From Grimontia indica (GTDB taxonomy: Bacteria > Pseudomonadota > Gammaproteobacteria > Enterobacterales > Vibrionaceae): 64,000 nt of DNA. Location of the stretch: contig NZ_ANFM02000001.1 of assembly GCF_000333895.2 (NCBI RefSeq), positions 62,001 through 126,000 on the forward strand, in the 5' to 3' direction. Below the pieces are notes generated by a model, which was not told where the DNA came from, did not search any database, and worked only from the letters and a program-made list of their open reading frames with translations. The position numbers were made by a program, and so were the translations under genes. The first letter of the stretch is position 1. Each line of letters starts with the position of its first letter. Of this stretch, positions 43,288 to 52,925 are shown in pieces.

Positions 43288-44382
43288 TTATGCTCCAGTG
43301 CGTTCGTCAGTGTAAGGGCGCACTTCCATGCCTTCTCTCACGCTGGAAACGCCCGCGATGATGACACGTTCACCAAGGGCCAAGTTCTGTGTCACGACAA
43401 TGCGGTCTTTGACCAGCGCGCCCACGTCCACATAACGTTTTTCAGCTTTGTTTTCGTCACCGACTACCCAGACGAACTGCTTGCCTTGGTTATCAGGAAC
43501 CACGGCGGTCAGCGGCAGGGTGATAAGGCTGTTTTCGTCTGTAATAGCATTTGTGTCTGGTATGACTTTCACAGCCATGCCCGGCAAAACGCGGAAGCCA
43601 TTCACCTGCTCAAGCCCGAGTACGACGGCATAGGTCTGGGAGACTGAATCTGCCTGCGTAGCAAAAGTGCGCAGTGTCAGCGGGAACGCTTGCCCCGGAA
43701 TCGAAGAAATTTCTGCGATGGCTTTAGTACGGTTACCGCCAGACAACATGACTTGATGAGGAATGTTAATCACCACTTCCAAATCGTTGAGGTCATGCAC
43801 GGTCAGCACAGGTTCATTGGCTTGAACCTGAATGTGGTTATCCATCATTTTGCGGCCAACAATGCCATCAAACGGTGCGTGAAGTTCGGTGTATTCCAGC
43901 TGGCGTTTGGCTTCAGAAACACGGTTCTTTGTGAGATCAAAACGCGTGGTAATCGCATCTAAATCGGCTTTGGAGATCGCCTGGCTTTTCTTATAAATCG
44001 CCTGTGCACGCTCGTATTCCAGTGTGGTGTTTCTCAATTCAAGCTCTGCCGATTCCAAGGCTGTTTTGGCATCGCGAGAATCCAGCATTGCCAGCAATTG
44101 GCCTTTTTTCACTTCATCACCTTCATTGACGAAGATGTTGGTCAGTCGGCCGCCAATGCGAAAGGCCATGTCTGCGCGCTCAGCCGCGCGCACAACACCG
44201 TTAAAGCTGAGATCAGCGGCTTGTTGTGTATCGACGATCTCAGTTAAGGCTGGTTGGATGACAGGTGCGGTGACTTGTTCAACTGCTTTCTCGCCACATC
44301 CTGCCAGAAGAAAAGAAGAGATGATCAAAGTAGCAATCGCGCCGCGCTTGAATGACGGTTTGCCGAACGTGTTGACGACCAT
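43288..44382 (-). CDS. RND efflux periplasmic adaptor subunit (MFP), lipoprotein
   Basis: A 364-residue membrane-fusion protein. The N-terminus has a lipoprotein signal (LIISSFLLAGCGEK), so it is anchored to the inner membrane from the periplasm. The lipoyl-like half-motif FVNEGDEVKKGQLLAMLDSR, the coiled-coil hairpin (SAELELRNTTLEYERAQAIY) and the ELHAPFDGIVGRKMMD second half are typical. It links the permease to the outer-membrane channel. A GTGGAG site lies nine bases before the ATG. First gene of the operon. Confidence 0.92.
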   Translation of the reverse strand: MVVNTFGKPSFKRGAIATLIISSFLLAGCGEKAVEQVTAPVIQPALTEIVDTQQAADLSFNGVVRAAERADMAFRIGGRLTNIFVNEGDEVKKGQLLAMLDSRDAKTALESAELELRNTTLEYERAQAIYKKSQAISKADLDAITTRFDLTKNRVSEAKRQLEYTELHAPFDGIVGRKMMDNHIQVQANEPVLTVHDLNDLEVVINIPHQVMLSGGNRTKAIAEISSIPGQAFPLTLRTFATQADSVSQTYAVVLGLEQVNGFRVLPGMAVKVIPDTNAITDENSLITLPLTAVVPDNQGKQFVWVVGDENKAEKRYVDVGALVKDRIVVTQNLALGERVIIAGVSSVREGMEVRPYTDERTGA

Positions 44383-44401
44383 GTAGTTCTACTCCACAAA
44401 G

Positions 44402-44424
44402 AGACCGGCCTGCAAAGCCGGTCT
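44402..44424 (-). promoter_or_regulatory. Leader hairpin of the RND operon
   Basis: Perfect 8-bp stem AGACCGGC/GCCGGTCT with a 7-base loop, between the TetR operators and the adaptor start codon, ending a few bases before the ribosome-binding site. It could affect leader stability or translation. Confidence 0.45.
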
Positions 44425-44460
44425 GATCAGACAATTTTGGGGTTGGTATTAAAACCAAAA

Positions 44461-44478
44461 GTAAACTCTGGAGTTTAT
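44461..44478. promoter_or_regulatory. TetR operator 1
   Basis: Inverted repeat GTAAACTC-TG-GAGTTTAT between the divergent RND operon and TetR gene. Confidence 0.65.
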
Positions 44479-44500
44479 CTTAAGCGTGTTTTGTATTGAG

Positions 44501-44518
44501 GTAAACTCAAAAGTGTAC
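44501..44518. promoter_or_regulatory. TetR operator 2
   Basis: GTAAACTC-AA-AAGTGTAC, the same left half-site and spacing as operator 1, exactly 40 bases away. Confidence 0.58.
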
Positions 44519-44569
44519 TTTTTAATTCCAACTTGGTAGATTTGTCGCGTTGAGAAAAGGAGAGAGCCC

Positions 44570-45163
44570 ATGACACGCTCAGAGCAAAAGCGCCTGGCGA
44601 TCATTACTGCAGCCAAAGAAGAGTTTATCCAGTATGGATTCGCGGCTGCGAATATGGACCGCGTCTGCACAACAGCAGAAGTATCAAAGCGCACGCTTTA
44701 CCGTCATTTTGAAAGCAAGGAAGTGCTGTTTGAATCTGTACTGACCATCATTCAGTCTTCGATTGATGAAAGCCTAAGATACGAATTTGACGTCGACAAA
44801 AGCCTGAGTGAGCAACTCACTACGATTACGCGAAATGAGGTTGAAAACCTTTATGGTAAGTATGGAATTCCTTTCACCCGAACCATCTTGATGGAGTTCT
44901 TGCGTCAGCCAGATATGGCTAGCCAAATCATTTCAAAAATCTACAACAATAAATCGCTGAACCATTGGTTTGATGAAGCGCAGAAGGCCGGGAAAATCAA
45001 AGCCATCAAACTGGAACTGCTGACCCAAACTTATTCAAGTCTGTTCAACGGCATGTTCGTGTGGCCTCAGGTATTCGACATGCAGCCAATTCCAGAAGGG
45101 AAAGATTTGGATGAGAAGGTCGAGCATGTGGTGAGCGTGGTGGTGGGGAGTTGTGGAGCCTAA
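44570..45163 (+). CDS. TetR family transcriptional regulator
   Basis: A 197-residue regulator: N-terminal TetR helix-turn-helix (IITAAKEEFIQYGFAAANMD and VSKRTLYRHFESKEVLFESV, about residues 10-55) and a helical ligand domain like the AefR/TetR_C group. It is divergent from the RND efflux operon, with two matching 18-bp operators between them, so it is probably the local repressor of both. It starts at an ATG behind AGGAGAG. The ligand is unknown. Confidence 0.88.
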   Translation: MTRSEQKRLAIITAAKEEFIQYGFAAANMDRVCTTAEVSKRTLYRHFESKEVLFESVLTIIQSSIDESLRYEFDVDKSLSEQLTTITRNEVENLYGKYGIPFTRTILMEFLRQPDMASQIISKIYNNKSLNHWFDEAQKAGKIKAIKLELLTQTYSSLFNGMFVWPQVFDMQPIPEGKDLDEKVEHVVSVVVGSCGA

Positions 45164-45180
45164 CGCTCAACTCAGTTCTT

Positions 45181-45879
45181 CTACTTCTCACACTTAATGA
45201 AAATAAAATTAGGGTTTTTGCTTAAGCGCTCGTAGGTTTGCTGACAGGCTTGTTTGATGGCTTCTGAAACCTGTCCTTCGGAAATCTGGGTGATAGATAG
45301 CCCTGCATTGGTGACTGCATTCGTGATTTCAACCAGTGGTCGTCGGTAAAACGTCACTTGAACTGGTGTACCGACTGTGTTCCATTCTTCTTGCACTAGC
45401 TCGGTATCAAAGTAGTTGCCCGTTGTTGAACACTCGAAGTCAGCAAACGGGTGATGGGTCGAAAGCACCATGTACCCACCAGGTTTCAGCACTCGGTGAA
45501 CGTCGCTAAATAGGGTGGTGAGGTCTTTCAGGTAATGAATGACCAACGGACACACGATGACATCATATTGCCCATCAGCTTCTTTGGGTAAGCCTTCTGA
45601 TAGGTCCTGAACATACGCCGAGACATGCTGACCAAACTTATTCTTTACGATGTCGACCATTTCAGCAGAGAAGTCGAGGCAGGTGACAGACGCAGCACCT
45701 TCACTCAAGAAGTAATCCGCATAAACGCCAGATCCACAGCCTAAATCCAACACTGTTTTTCCTTCAATGCGCTCAAGCATGGCTTGCAGGTTAGGGCGTT
45801 CAAACAGCGCGTTGTAGATATTGCCTTGAACTGCTTCGTCATATTGCTGGGCAAATTTTGAATACATGTCGGATTTCAT
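45181..45879 (-). CDS. Class I SAM-dependent methyltransferase
   Basis: A 232-residue protein with a clear methyltransferase-11/25 type core: motif I VLDLGCGSGVYADYF, motif II VTCLDFSAEMV, motif IV YDVIVCPLVIHYL and the following LKPGGYMVLSTHHPF. The shape is of small-molecule methyltransferases, with a family-typical N-terminus YSKFAQQYDEAVQ. Substrate unknown. No operon partner; it faces the TetR gene tail to tail. Confidence 0.85.
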   Translation of the reverse strand: MKSDMYSKFAQQYDEAVQGNIYNALFERPNLQAMLERIEGKTVLDLGCGSGVYADYFLSEGAASVTCLDFSAEMVDIVKNKFGQHVSAYVQDLSEGLPKEADGQYDVIVCPLVIHYLKDLTTLFSDVHRVLKPGGYMVLSTHHPFADFECSTTGNYFDTELVQEEWNTVGTPVQVTFYRRPLVEITNAVTNAGLSITQISEGQVSEAIKQACQQTYERLSKNPNFIFIKCEK

Positions 45880-46063
45880 GATTTTTCTCAGAGATAGTTA
45901 GGGAAGGAAACCAGCTGCATTTTGCGACTCAGTGATCTGAAATACAATCCTTCACCAACTGGAAAGCCTCAATAAGGTCAGTCTTTCCATACACTTGCTG
46001 GTAAAGCCATGGAATGTATAAGGATTATTGTGAATCGGTAACCTAAAGGTGAATAAAAATGGG

Positions 46064-46076
46064 AATGGTTATCATT
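46064..46076. promoter_or_regulatory. Fur-box-like site upstream of the bacterioferritin genes
   Basis: AATGGTTATCATT, reading AATGATAACCATT on the other strand, matches 12 of 13 bases of the AATGATAATCATT Fur core. It lies about 110 bases before the first bfr start, in the 305-base gap after the methyltransferase gene. Iron regulation of these genes through Fur is inferred. Confidence 0.55.
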
Positions 46077-46184
46077 GACTAATGTTATGAAAATTAAGAC
46101 TTTTTCTGGTTGTTGTTGAATTCAATTTCACTTAGGATGTGGCACATCTTTTGGGATTACCAGCGTTATAAAAGGATCATCACG

Positions 46185-46655
46185 ATGAAAGGTCATCAAG
46201 ACGTTGTCGTTGAGCTGAATAAGATTCTCACCTCCGAGCTCACCGCAATTAACCAGTACTTCCTCCATGCAAGAATGCTGGGCAATTGGGGTTTTGAAGC
46301 GCTCAATAAAGCCGAATACAAGAAATCTATTCAGGACATGAAGCACGCCGATAAATTGATCGAGCGTATTCTGTTTTTGGAAGGCTTACCAAACCTACAG
46401 CACCTGGAGCGTCTTCGCATTGGCGAAGAAGTTCAGGAAATGATCGAATGCGACAAAGTGATGTTGGAAGAGCAGTTGATTCAGTTGAAAGAAGCAATTG
46501 CCATCTGTGAAGAGAAGCAGGACTACGTCACCCGCGAGTTGCTGAACGACATCCTTGAAGATGAAGAAGAGCATCTGGACTGGATTGAATCTCAACTTGA
46601 ACTGATTGGCCTGACCGGTCTGCAAAACTACCTGCAAGCGAAAATGGAGAAATAA
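46185..46655 (+). CDS. bfr: Bacterioferritin, haem-binding type subunit
   Basis: A 156-residue ferritin-like four-helix protein. Comparing with E. coli Bfr numbering, Met52 (haem ligand) is present in [18 protein letters not shown], with Glu18, Tyr25, His54, Glu127 and His130. But residue 51 is Asp where Glu is usual, and residue 94 is Leu, with Glu shifted to 95, so the di-iron ferroxidase site is incomplete. It starts at MKGHQDV with an AAGGATC site; an upstream TTG at 46110 has no support. It is two bases before a second bfr gene. Confidence 0.88.
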   Translation: MKGHQDVVVELNKILTSELTAINQYFLHARMLGNWGFEALNKAEYKKSIQDMKHADKLIERILFLEGLPNLQHLERLRIGEEVQEMIECDKVMLEEQLIQLKEAIAICEEKQDYVTRELLNDILEDEEEHLDWIESQLELIGLTGLQNYLQAKMEK

Positions 46656-46657
46656 GC

Positions 46658-47131
46658 ATGAAAGGTAATCAAGAAATCATTGATGGTCTGAACCGCTTGC
46701 TGACAAATGAACTGTCTGCGATGGATCAATACTTCGTTCACGCACGCATGTACGAAGATTGGGGTATGGATGAGCTGTATGAGCGCATCAATCATGAATC
46801 TGAAGATGAGCGTGAGCATGCATCCATTCTGATCAACCGTATCCTTTTCCTGGAAGGAACACCTGACGTTCAAACGCGCGAAAAATTGCTGATCGGTGCT
46901 GACGTTGAAGAGATGATGCAAAACGATCTGAAATACGAGTACATGGTGGCTGCAGAGCTGCGTACCGTGATTGCGCTGTGTGAAGAAAAGCAGGATTACC
47001 AGACACGCGAAATCCTGCTGAAGCTTCTTGATGATACTGAGTCAGACCATATGTACTGGCTGGAGAAGCAACTTCGCCTGATCAAAATGATCGGTCTTCA
47101 AAACTACATTCAGTCGAAAATGGGCAAATAA
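46658..47131 (+). CDS. bfr: Bacterioferritin, ferroxidase-type subunit
   Basis: A 157-residue bacterioferritin paralogue. Glu18, Tyr25, Glu51, His54 and Glu94 of the ferroxidase site are present, and the last pair appears as ESDH (Glu128, His131) after a one-residue insertion. Residue 52 is Arg in place of the haem-ligating Met. It thus complements the preceding subunit, as in heteropolymeric bacterioferritins described from Pseudomonas and Neisseria. The mixed shell would store iron in the cytosol. Confidence 0.88.
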   Translation: MKGNQEIIDGLNRLLTNELSAMDQYFVHARMYEDWGMDELYERINHESEDEREHASILINRILFLEGTPDVQTREKLLIGADVEEMMQNDLKYEYMVAAELRTVIALCEEKQDYQTREILLKLLDDTESDHMYWLEKQLRLIKMIGLQNYIQSKMGK

Positions 47132-47150
47132 GCCGACTCCGACTGAAATC

Positions 47151-47176
47151 AAAGGCCGCTATCAAAAGCGGCCTTT
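47151..47176 (+). terminator. Terminator of the bacterioferritin operon
   Basis: Perfect 10-bp stem AAAGGCCGCT/AGCGGCCTTT with a 6-base loop and a T run. Confidence 0.92.
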
Positions 47177-47288
47177 TTGTTGTCCAAGGTTAAATAGTAT
47201 TCGTAAACAATGGGCTTAGTTGGCTTTCCATCTTAGGCTTTTGGGGTACTAAATCTATTGTGGACTTTTTAATGAAGAGGAAGCCATT

Positions 47289-47888
47289 TTGAAAAAAGTT
47301 GCTATCGTCACTTTGGATGGCTTTAACGAAATGGATTCGATGATCGCTTTTACAATGCTGAATCGACTTAACAATCTTGGTTTGGTTGCGGAAATTGTTT
47401 CAACGCATTCAAATGTCGTTTCAATGAATGGTTTGCGTATTCAGGCTAATCCAACGTTAGAAAGGCTAGAGGAATATGACGGTGTGATATTTGGGAGCAG
47501 CAAGCTTTCTAATCAATACGCTGAAAATTCGACCTTCATTTCATCATTTCAACTTGACCCCGATCGCCAATATATAGGCGCACAATGCTCAGGTGCTTTA
47601 CTGCTTATTGCTAAGGGAATAATTGGAAGCGATGTTTCCATTTCGACAGATTTAAAGACAGAATCTCTGGCAAGTGCTACCGGGCTTTCTTTCTCCTCTT
47701 CATCATTTTCCTCTAAAGGCAACATCGCCACCGCCGGAGGGTGTCTGGCCGCAGAGTATCTTGCGTCTTGGATGGCTCTGAATTTACTAGATATTAATGC
47801 CACTCGGAAGATGTTGGCCTCATCTATTCCCAAGGATGAAATGGAGATAAGAATTGACCACACGCTAAACAAAATTCGCGATATTTAG
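47289..47888 (+). CDS. DJ-1/PfpI family protein
   Basis: A 199-residue DJ-1/PfpI-superfamily protein: VAIVTLDGFNEMDSMIA at the N-terminus and the nucleophile elbow GAQCSGALLLIAKG with Cys100. Its closest layout is the AraC-associated/isonitrile-hydratase-like subgroup, without the DNA-binding part. The start is a TTG with an AGAGGAAG ribosome-binding site. A Ser-rich loop (LSFSSSSFSSKG) is unusual for the family. Standalone gene; function unknown. Confidence 0.82.
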   Translation: MKKVAIVTLDGFNEMDSMIAFTMLNRLNNLGLVAEIVSTHSNVVSMNGLRIQANPTLERLEEYDGVIFGSSKLSNQYAENSTFISSFQLDPDRQYIGAQCSGALLLIAKGIIGSDVSISTDLKTESLASATGLSFSSSSFSSKGNIATAGGCLAAEYLASWMALNLLDINATRKMLASSIPKDEMEIRIDHTLNKIRDI

Positions 47889-48194
47889 TTGTTCACTCTT
47901 ACCTCATGCTTTTTAACCAAATATGTATAGTGTTTGCGAAAATTTGTATAGAAAGCAAGCGTCGTCTTCATTCCCAAAATAAAAAGGTTTTTAGCGCATA
48001 ACGTATTGTTAAATAAGGCTGCTTTCGTTGTTTGAAAAAAACACAGAAAAAACAGAGCAATATGCCTCTTGTTACTTATAACTCTCTCATCAGGGCGGAG
48101 TTCTTAAAATGAGATGCATTTTTCATATTTGAGTCATCCGACTTTCGCTTCTAGTTTTTACCCAGTGGTAGTAAAGACATACTGAGGCGAAACT
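47889..48194. other. Gene-free region upstream of the RTX-type gene
   Basis: About 306 bases, A+T-rich, with no coding frame or strong hairpin; it presumably holds the promoter of the large repeat protein. Confidence 0.5.
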
Positions 48195-51100
48195 ATGGCT
48201 GAAAATAACATTGTTGGCACTGTCGACAACGATACGATAAGCGGTACGTCTGGCATCGACAATATCGTCGGTGGTTTAGGCGATGATCATATCAGTGCAG
48301 GAAGCGGTGATGATGTCATTTTTGGCAACGGGACCTCAGAGACTACTGGAGAAACAACGACACAGCAGACCACGCTAAACGGCGCGCCGGACAGTACATT
48401 GTTCGATGTCCAGCCTGATAGCTCCATCCGGATAACCCTTTCAGATATTCAATCCTCAGCGGGATTTAGAAACAGTCTCGGCTACTACATCATGGACGAA
48501 AATGGCTTAGTGCTTTCAGCCGAAGTCGTCATAGATAATGCCAAAGCAGCAGAAGATACAGTTCTAGACATTGCGACTCCTTCTAACGCCGCTACCATCG
48601 GTATGTTCCTCATCCCCAACGGTTATAGCCGAGGTTTTGATGTAGGAAGCGTTGAACTGGACTTTTCGTCCTCAAGGCCCACCGTATCGCAAGATGGTGT
48701 CACTGTAGAGGTCTTTGTTTCCGACGCGTCATTGAACGATGACGGAGCGGATCACGAGACGTTTGACGGGGAAACGTCTGGCTGGGAAGACATTTGGAGT
48801 CTTGGTGATAAAGACTACGACGATGTCACTTTCAATATAGGCGTTACGCAAACAACAACGATAGAACAGACCGACAACGACACCATCCATGCAGGCAGTG
48901 GTAACGATACGGTGTTTGGTGAAGAAGGCAATGACACTATTTTCGGAGGAAATGGTGATGACGTTCTAAACGGCGGCAGCGGCAGTGATGTTATCGACGG
49001 TGGACGCGGGGCTGATGTTATTCAAGGCGGCACTGGAGATGATGAGCTTTCTGGTGGCCGAGGTAACGATTCCATTTGGGGTGGAGATGGAAATGACGTC
49101 TTGTACGGTAACCAAGGCGCAGACTTGCTGCAGGGTGGCAGTGGCGATGATCAACTCTTCGGTGGCAGAGGTGCAGATGAGTTGTATGGTGCCAGCGGAG
49201 ATGACGTGCTTAATGGGAACCGCGGTGCAGACCGTCTATTCGGCGGCGACGGTGACGATGTTGTGAATGGCGGCCGTGGCAATGACTATGTGAAAGGCGA
49301 TGCCGGAGACGACACGCTCTCTGGTGGCAGAGGCAATGATGAATTAAAAGGCGGCATGGGCAACGACGTGCTGCGCGGTAATCAAGGCGCTGATGTGCTC
49401 TATGGCGATGACGGTGATGGAGCAACACGCGGGCCAAACCTTGTGCTCAACGGCGGGTTCGAATCTTACGGTGACGATGGCAGGAGAATGTGGAGCCTCC
49501 TCAACGATGAAGACGTACCTGGCTGGGAAAGCGAAGGCAACATTAAGATGGAACTCCAGCAGGGTGGCTTTGGCGGCGGTCCTGCCAATGATGTGACAAA
49601 CACTGTAATGGAACTCGATTCCACCGCAAACGCGACTGTTTTCCAACAATTCGATGTTTCATCTATTTCGGCGCAACAAGATGCGGCGATGGAAATCAGT
49701 TTCGACCATGCCAACCGATATCGTGGTAGTAACACCACAACCAGTGCTTTTTCGGTCAGTGTGACGGATCAAGATGGTGATGTGCTGTATTACCAATATT
49801 TCGATAACGACCAATCAAATCAAGCCTACGAATCTTTCAGCAGTCTGCTTTTACTGCCTGAGGGGACAGAAAGTATCAAGGTTGCTTTTTCGGGTGAAGG
49901 TCAATCTGATAGCTTTGGCGCGCTGATCGACAATATCTCTCTGGTTCAAGTCTATGAAACGGTAGAGGTCGACGGAGAAAACGTCACCTTTTCAGGTAAT
50001 GCCGACACCCTTTATGGCGGTAACGGAAAAGACGAACTGTATGGCGAGTCTGGTGACGACACGCTCCACGGTGGTAACGGTGCTGATATTTTGGATGGTG
50101 GCACCGGAGATGATTTACTTAAAGGCGGCAGAGGTGATGACGTTCTAGAGGGAGGTGTTGGTGAAGACACCTTGTTCGGCGGTCGAGGAAAAGACACGCT
50201 CAGTGGTGGGGATGGAAACGACGATCTGAAAGGTGGCAGAGGTGCTGACGTTTTAGATGGTGGGGACGGTGAAGACACTCTATTTGGCGGTAGAGGGGAT
50301 GATACGTTAAACGGCGGTGAAGGTAATGACTCCTTAAATGGCGGTATCGGTGCTGACATTCTCGATGGCGGGGCTGGTGATGATTCCCTGCTTGGTGGCA
50401 GAGGTGCTGATGTACTCAATGGTGGTTTGGGTGATGACAGCCTAAACGGCGGTAGAGGCCGTGACGTCTTACATGGTGGCGATGGCGCAGATTTACTGCA
50501 CGGCGGCAGAGGCAACGACGAGCTCAACGGCGGTAAAGACAACGATACGCTTAAAGGTGGAAGAGGAAGCGACGTACTCAAAGGCGACTCAGGCGAAGAC
50601 ACCTTATACGGCGGGAGGGGCGCGGATACGCTCTATGGCGGTTCTGACAACGACAAGCTCTATGGTGGATTAGGCGCTGACACGCTTCGCGGTGACAGCG
50701 GCGACGATACGTTACATGCGGGAAATGGCAACGACCTTGCCTACGGCGGGTCGGGCGATGATGTGCTCAACGGTGGTAATGGTGAAGACTCACTTTACGG
50801 TGGTGCGGGGGCGGATGTTCTAAACGGTGGCTCCGGCGCAGACAAACTCTACGGCGGCGATGGCAATGATATCGTCAACGGCGGCGATGGAAACGACTAT
50901 GTCAAAGGCGACGTCGGCGATGACGTGCTCAATGGTGGCGATGGTAAAGATACTGTACGAGGCGGCATTGGCAATGATGTCCTGAACGGCGGTCTTGGTG
51001 CTGACATTCTCACGGGGGAAGACGGCAACGATACGCTGAACGGTGGCATGGGCAATGACGTCATGTATGGCGATGAAGGCGATGACACCCTAAATGGTGG

Positions 51101-52757
51101 CGAGGGCTCAGATATCCTGCAAGCTGGCACGGGCGACGACGTCCTCAATGGTGGGGATGGTAACGACGAGCTTTACGGCGCGGAAGGTGATGACGTCCTG
51201 AACGGCGGCGACGGCAATGACATCCTGAAAAGTGGTATTGGTAATGACTCCCTCTCAGGTGGTGACGGCAACGACTCCATCTGGGGGGATGATGGTAATG
51301 ACAACATCCAGGGTGGAGATGGCGACGACTTGGCATACGGTGGTGAAGGAAATGACTTCGTCAAAGGTGGATTAGGTAACGACACCCTTTATGGCAGCAA
51401 CGGTGACGACATTGTCTGGGGTGATAATGGCAATGACACCCTCTATGGTGGTTCCGGTGCCGATGTGCTGGTCGGTGGCAGCGGCGACGATACCCTGAAC
51501 GGCGGTGGTGATGATGACATCATGCTTGGCGGTTGGGGTAACGATACGCTCTCAGGTAGCAGCGGCAGCGATATCGTCTACGGCGGCGGTGGCGAGAACA
51601 GCCTGGAGCTTGGAAGCGGCAACAATACCGTCGCTTACGACGGCAAAGGTAATGATGCTGTTATAGACTTCAGCGCTCGTGACGACAAAGTGGTGATTTC
51701 GCGTTCAACCAATGTGCTGTCATTCGGCGCGCTTGCGATGGCGCAGGTCGGCGTCGATGTGGTTATTACCATGGGCAGCAAAACCCTGACACTCGAAGAT
51801 ACACTGTTGCAAAATCTCTCCGAAGATAACTTTGAATTTGTCAGTGAAGAGGACTTCTCAGCACTACTCAACAATGACGGAGCGCCAACCTTCAGTCAGG
51901 AAGGTATCGTGGAGCAGTCTGCCGGTAACTTCCTCGTGACGGGCAACTTGCTGGCAGAAGCCGACACTTCCGGCAATTGGAATTTGAAGACGGTCGAGAT
52001 TGATGGGGCAGTCTACGAAATTCCAGATGGCACATTGGTGATTCAAACTGAACGCGGCGAGCTCACCATTTATGGCTCGGACGATGACCGCCATGCAGAA
52101 GGTGAGTACGTTTACCAACTGGCATCTGATGCTTCACTGGGCGAAGAGATCGAACACTTTGAACTGAAGCTGGAAAATGACTTCGGCGATACCGCAGACA
52201 TGTCTCTGGATATCAATGCTGGTGAAGATGTTGATATTTCGCTTGGGGATCTCATGGAAGTCATCGAAGGTTCCGAGCTGAATGACAACCTCAATGGGGG
52301 TGATGAAACCAATGAGATTTATGGATATGCAGGTAATGATGTTCTTGATGGCGGCTTAGGCAACGATCTGATCGCAGGCGGAGCAGGCTCGGATGACATG
52401 TATGGTGGCGAAGGATCCGATACGTTTGTGTTCCTGCAAAGCGATGCCTCTGTCGGAACCGTGGATACCATCATGGATTACGAACCAGAGCTTGATGTGC
52501 TTGATTTCGCCGATGTACTGGGTGATATCAGTGATGAAGACCTAGGCAGCTATCTGGTTGCGCTGGAAGAAAACGACGATGGGGAAGCCGTGCTTTCAGT
52601 CGCTTCCGACGGTGACACGGTGGATCAACAAGTGGTCTTTGCATCAACATCGATTGAAGACATGGTTAACGCCTTCGGATTGGATAGTGATGCTTCCGGT
52701 CAGGATGTCATTAACGCCATGATTGAAGAGAGCAAACTCGTTACGCAATCTTTCTAA
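48195..52757 (+). CDS. Large RTX-type calcium-binding repeat protein, type I secretion substrate
   Basis: A 1,520-residue, very acidic protein. It opens with a short RTX-like block, then a DUF4114-like domain (about residues 60-220, ending [18 protein letters not shown]). A first array of GGxGxDxLxGG nonapeptides spans about 225-410, a carbohydrate-binding-like beta domain ([15 protein letters not shown] ... [14 protein letters not shown]) about 413-590, and a second long RTX array about 600-1140. The C-terminus has a last RTX group and a type I secretion target end ([20 protein letters not shown]). Ca2+-dependent folding outside the cell is expected. There is no N-terminal signal peptide and no type I secretion genes in the window. 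It may be an adhesin or surface/extracellular matrix protein; no enzyme domain was seen. Confidence 0.88.
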   Translation: MAENNIVGTVDNDTISGTSGIDNIVGGLGDDHISAGSGDDVIFGNGTSETTGETTTQQTTLNGAPDSTLFDVQPDSSIRITLSDIQSSAGFRNSLGYYIMDENGLVLSAEVVIDNAKAAEDTVLDIATPSNAATIGMFLIPNGYSRGFDVGSVELDFSSSRPTVSQDGVTVEVFVSDASLNDDGADHETFDGETSGWEDIWSLGDKDYDDVTFNIGVTQTTTIEQTDNDTIHAGSGNDTVFGEEGNDTIFGGNGDDVLNGGSGSDVIDGGRGADVIQGGTGDDELSGGRGNDSIWGGDGNDVLYGNQGADLLQGGSGDDQLFGGRGADELYGASGDDVLNGNRGADRLFGGDGDDVVNGGRGNDYVKGDAGDDTLSGGRGNDELKGGMGNDVLRGNQGADVLYGDDGDGATRGPNLVLNGGFESYGDDGRRMWSLLNDEDVPGWESEGNIKMELQQGGFGGGPANDVTNTVMELDSTANATVFQQFDVSSISAQQDAAMEISFDHANRYRGSNTTTSAFSVSVTDQDGDVLYYQYFDNDQSNQAYESFSSLLLLPEGTESIKVAFSGEGQSDSFGALIDNISLVQVYETVEVDGENVTFSGNADTLYGGNGKDELYGESGDDTLHGGNGADILDGGTGDDLLKGGRGDDVLEGGVGEDTLFGGRGKDTLSGGDGNDDLKGGRGADVLDGGDGEDTLFGGRGDDTLNGGEGNDSLNGGIGADILDGGAGDDSLLGGRGADVLNGGLGDDSLNGGRGRDVLHGGDGADLLHGGRGNDELNGGKDNDTLKGGRGSDVLKGDSGEDTLYGGRGADTLYGGSDNDKLYGGLGADTLRGDSGDDTLHAGNGNDLAYGGSGDDVLNGGNGEDSLYGGAGADVLNGGSGADKLYGGDGNDIVNGGDGNDYVKGDVGDDVLNGGDGKDTVRGGIGNDVLNGGLGADILTGEDGNDTLNGGMGNDVMYGDEGDDTLNGGEGSDILQAGTGDDVLNGGDGNDELYGAEGDDVLNGGDGNDILKSGIGNDSLSGGDGNDSIWGDDGNDNIQGGDGDDLAYGGEGNDFVKGGLGNDTLYGSNGDDIVWGDNGNDTLYGGSGADVLVGGSGDDTLNGGGDDDIMLGGWGNDTLSGSSGSDIVYGGGGENSLELGSGNNTVAYDGKGNDAVIDFSARDDKVVISRSTNVLSFGALAMAQVGVDVVITMGSKTLTLEDTLLQNLSEDNFEFVSEEDFSALLNNDGAPTFSQEGIVEQSAGNFLVTGNLLAEADTSGNWNLKTVEIDGAVYEIPDGTLVIQTERGELTIYGSDDDRHAEGEYVYQLASDASLGEEIEHFELKLENDFGDTADMSLDINAGEDVDISLGDLMEVIEGSELNDNLNGGDETNEIYGYAGNDVLDGGLGNDLIAGGAGSDDMYGGEGSDTFVFLQSDASVGTVDTIMDYEPELDVLDFADVLGDISDEDLGSYLVALEENDDGEAVLSVASDGDTVDQQVVFASTSIEDMVNAFGLDSDASGQDVINAMIEESKLVTQSF

Positions 52758-52773
52758 ATCAAGATTTGAATTC

Positions 52774-52802
52774 AAACGCCTGGGAGAAATCCCGGGCGTT
52801 TT
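52774..52802 (+). terminator. Terminator of the RTX-type gene
   Basis: Twelve-bp stem AAACGCCTGGGA/TCCCGGGCGTTT with one G-T pair, GAAA loop and a T run. Confidence 0.92.
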
Positions 52803-52925
52803 TGTTTGTCATCCTTGCTTAGTGACACAAACAAATCGTTTCCCTGCAGGCAAATTATCCTAGTTTGTCACCCTTCATTGGGCTCGCTAGTCTCACTTAA
52901 ACGTTGACTAGGGAGAACAAAAACG

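Noticed and set aside
44402-44424. Terminator between TetR gene and RND operon
   Set aside because: It lies inside the leader of the RND operon and lacks a T run, so it was called a leader hairpin.
50012-50602. 196-codon Ser/Pro-rich frame opposite the RTX arrays
   Set aside because: It is the mirror of the Gly/Asp nonapeptide repeats, a composition artefact.
48861-51600. Regular short DNA repeats that might suggest a CRISPR array or satellite
   Set aside because: They are codon-level repeats of RTX nonapeptides within one long open frame, without spacers.
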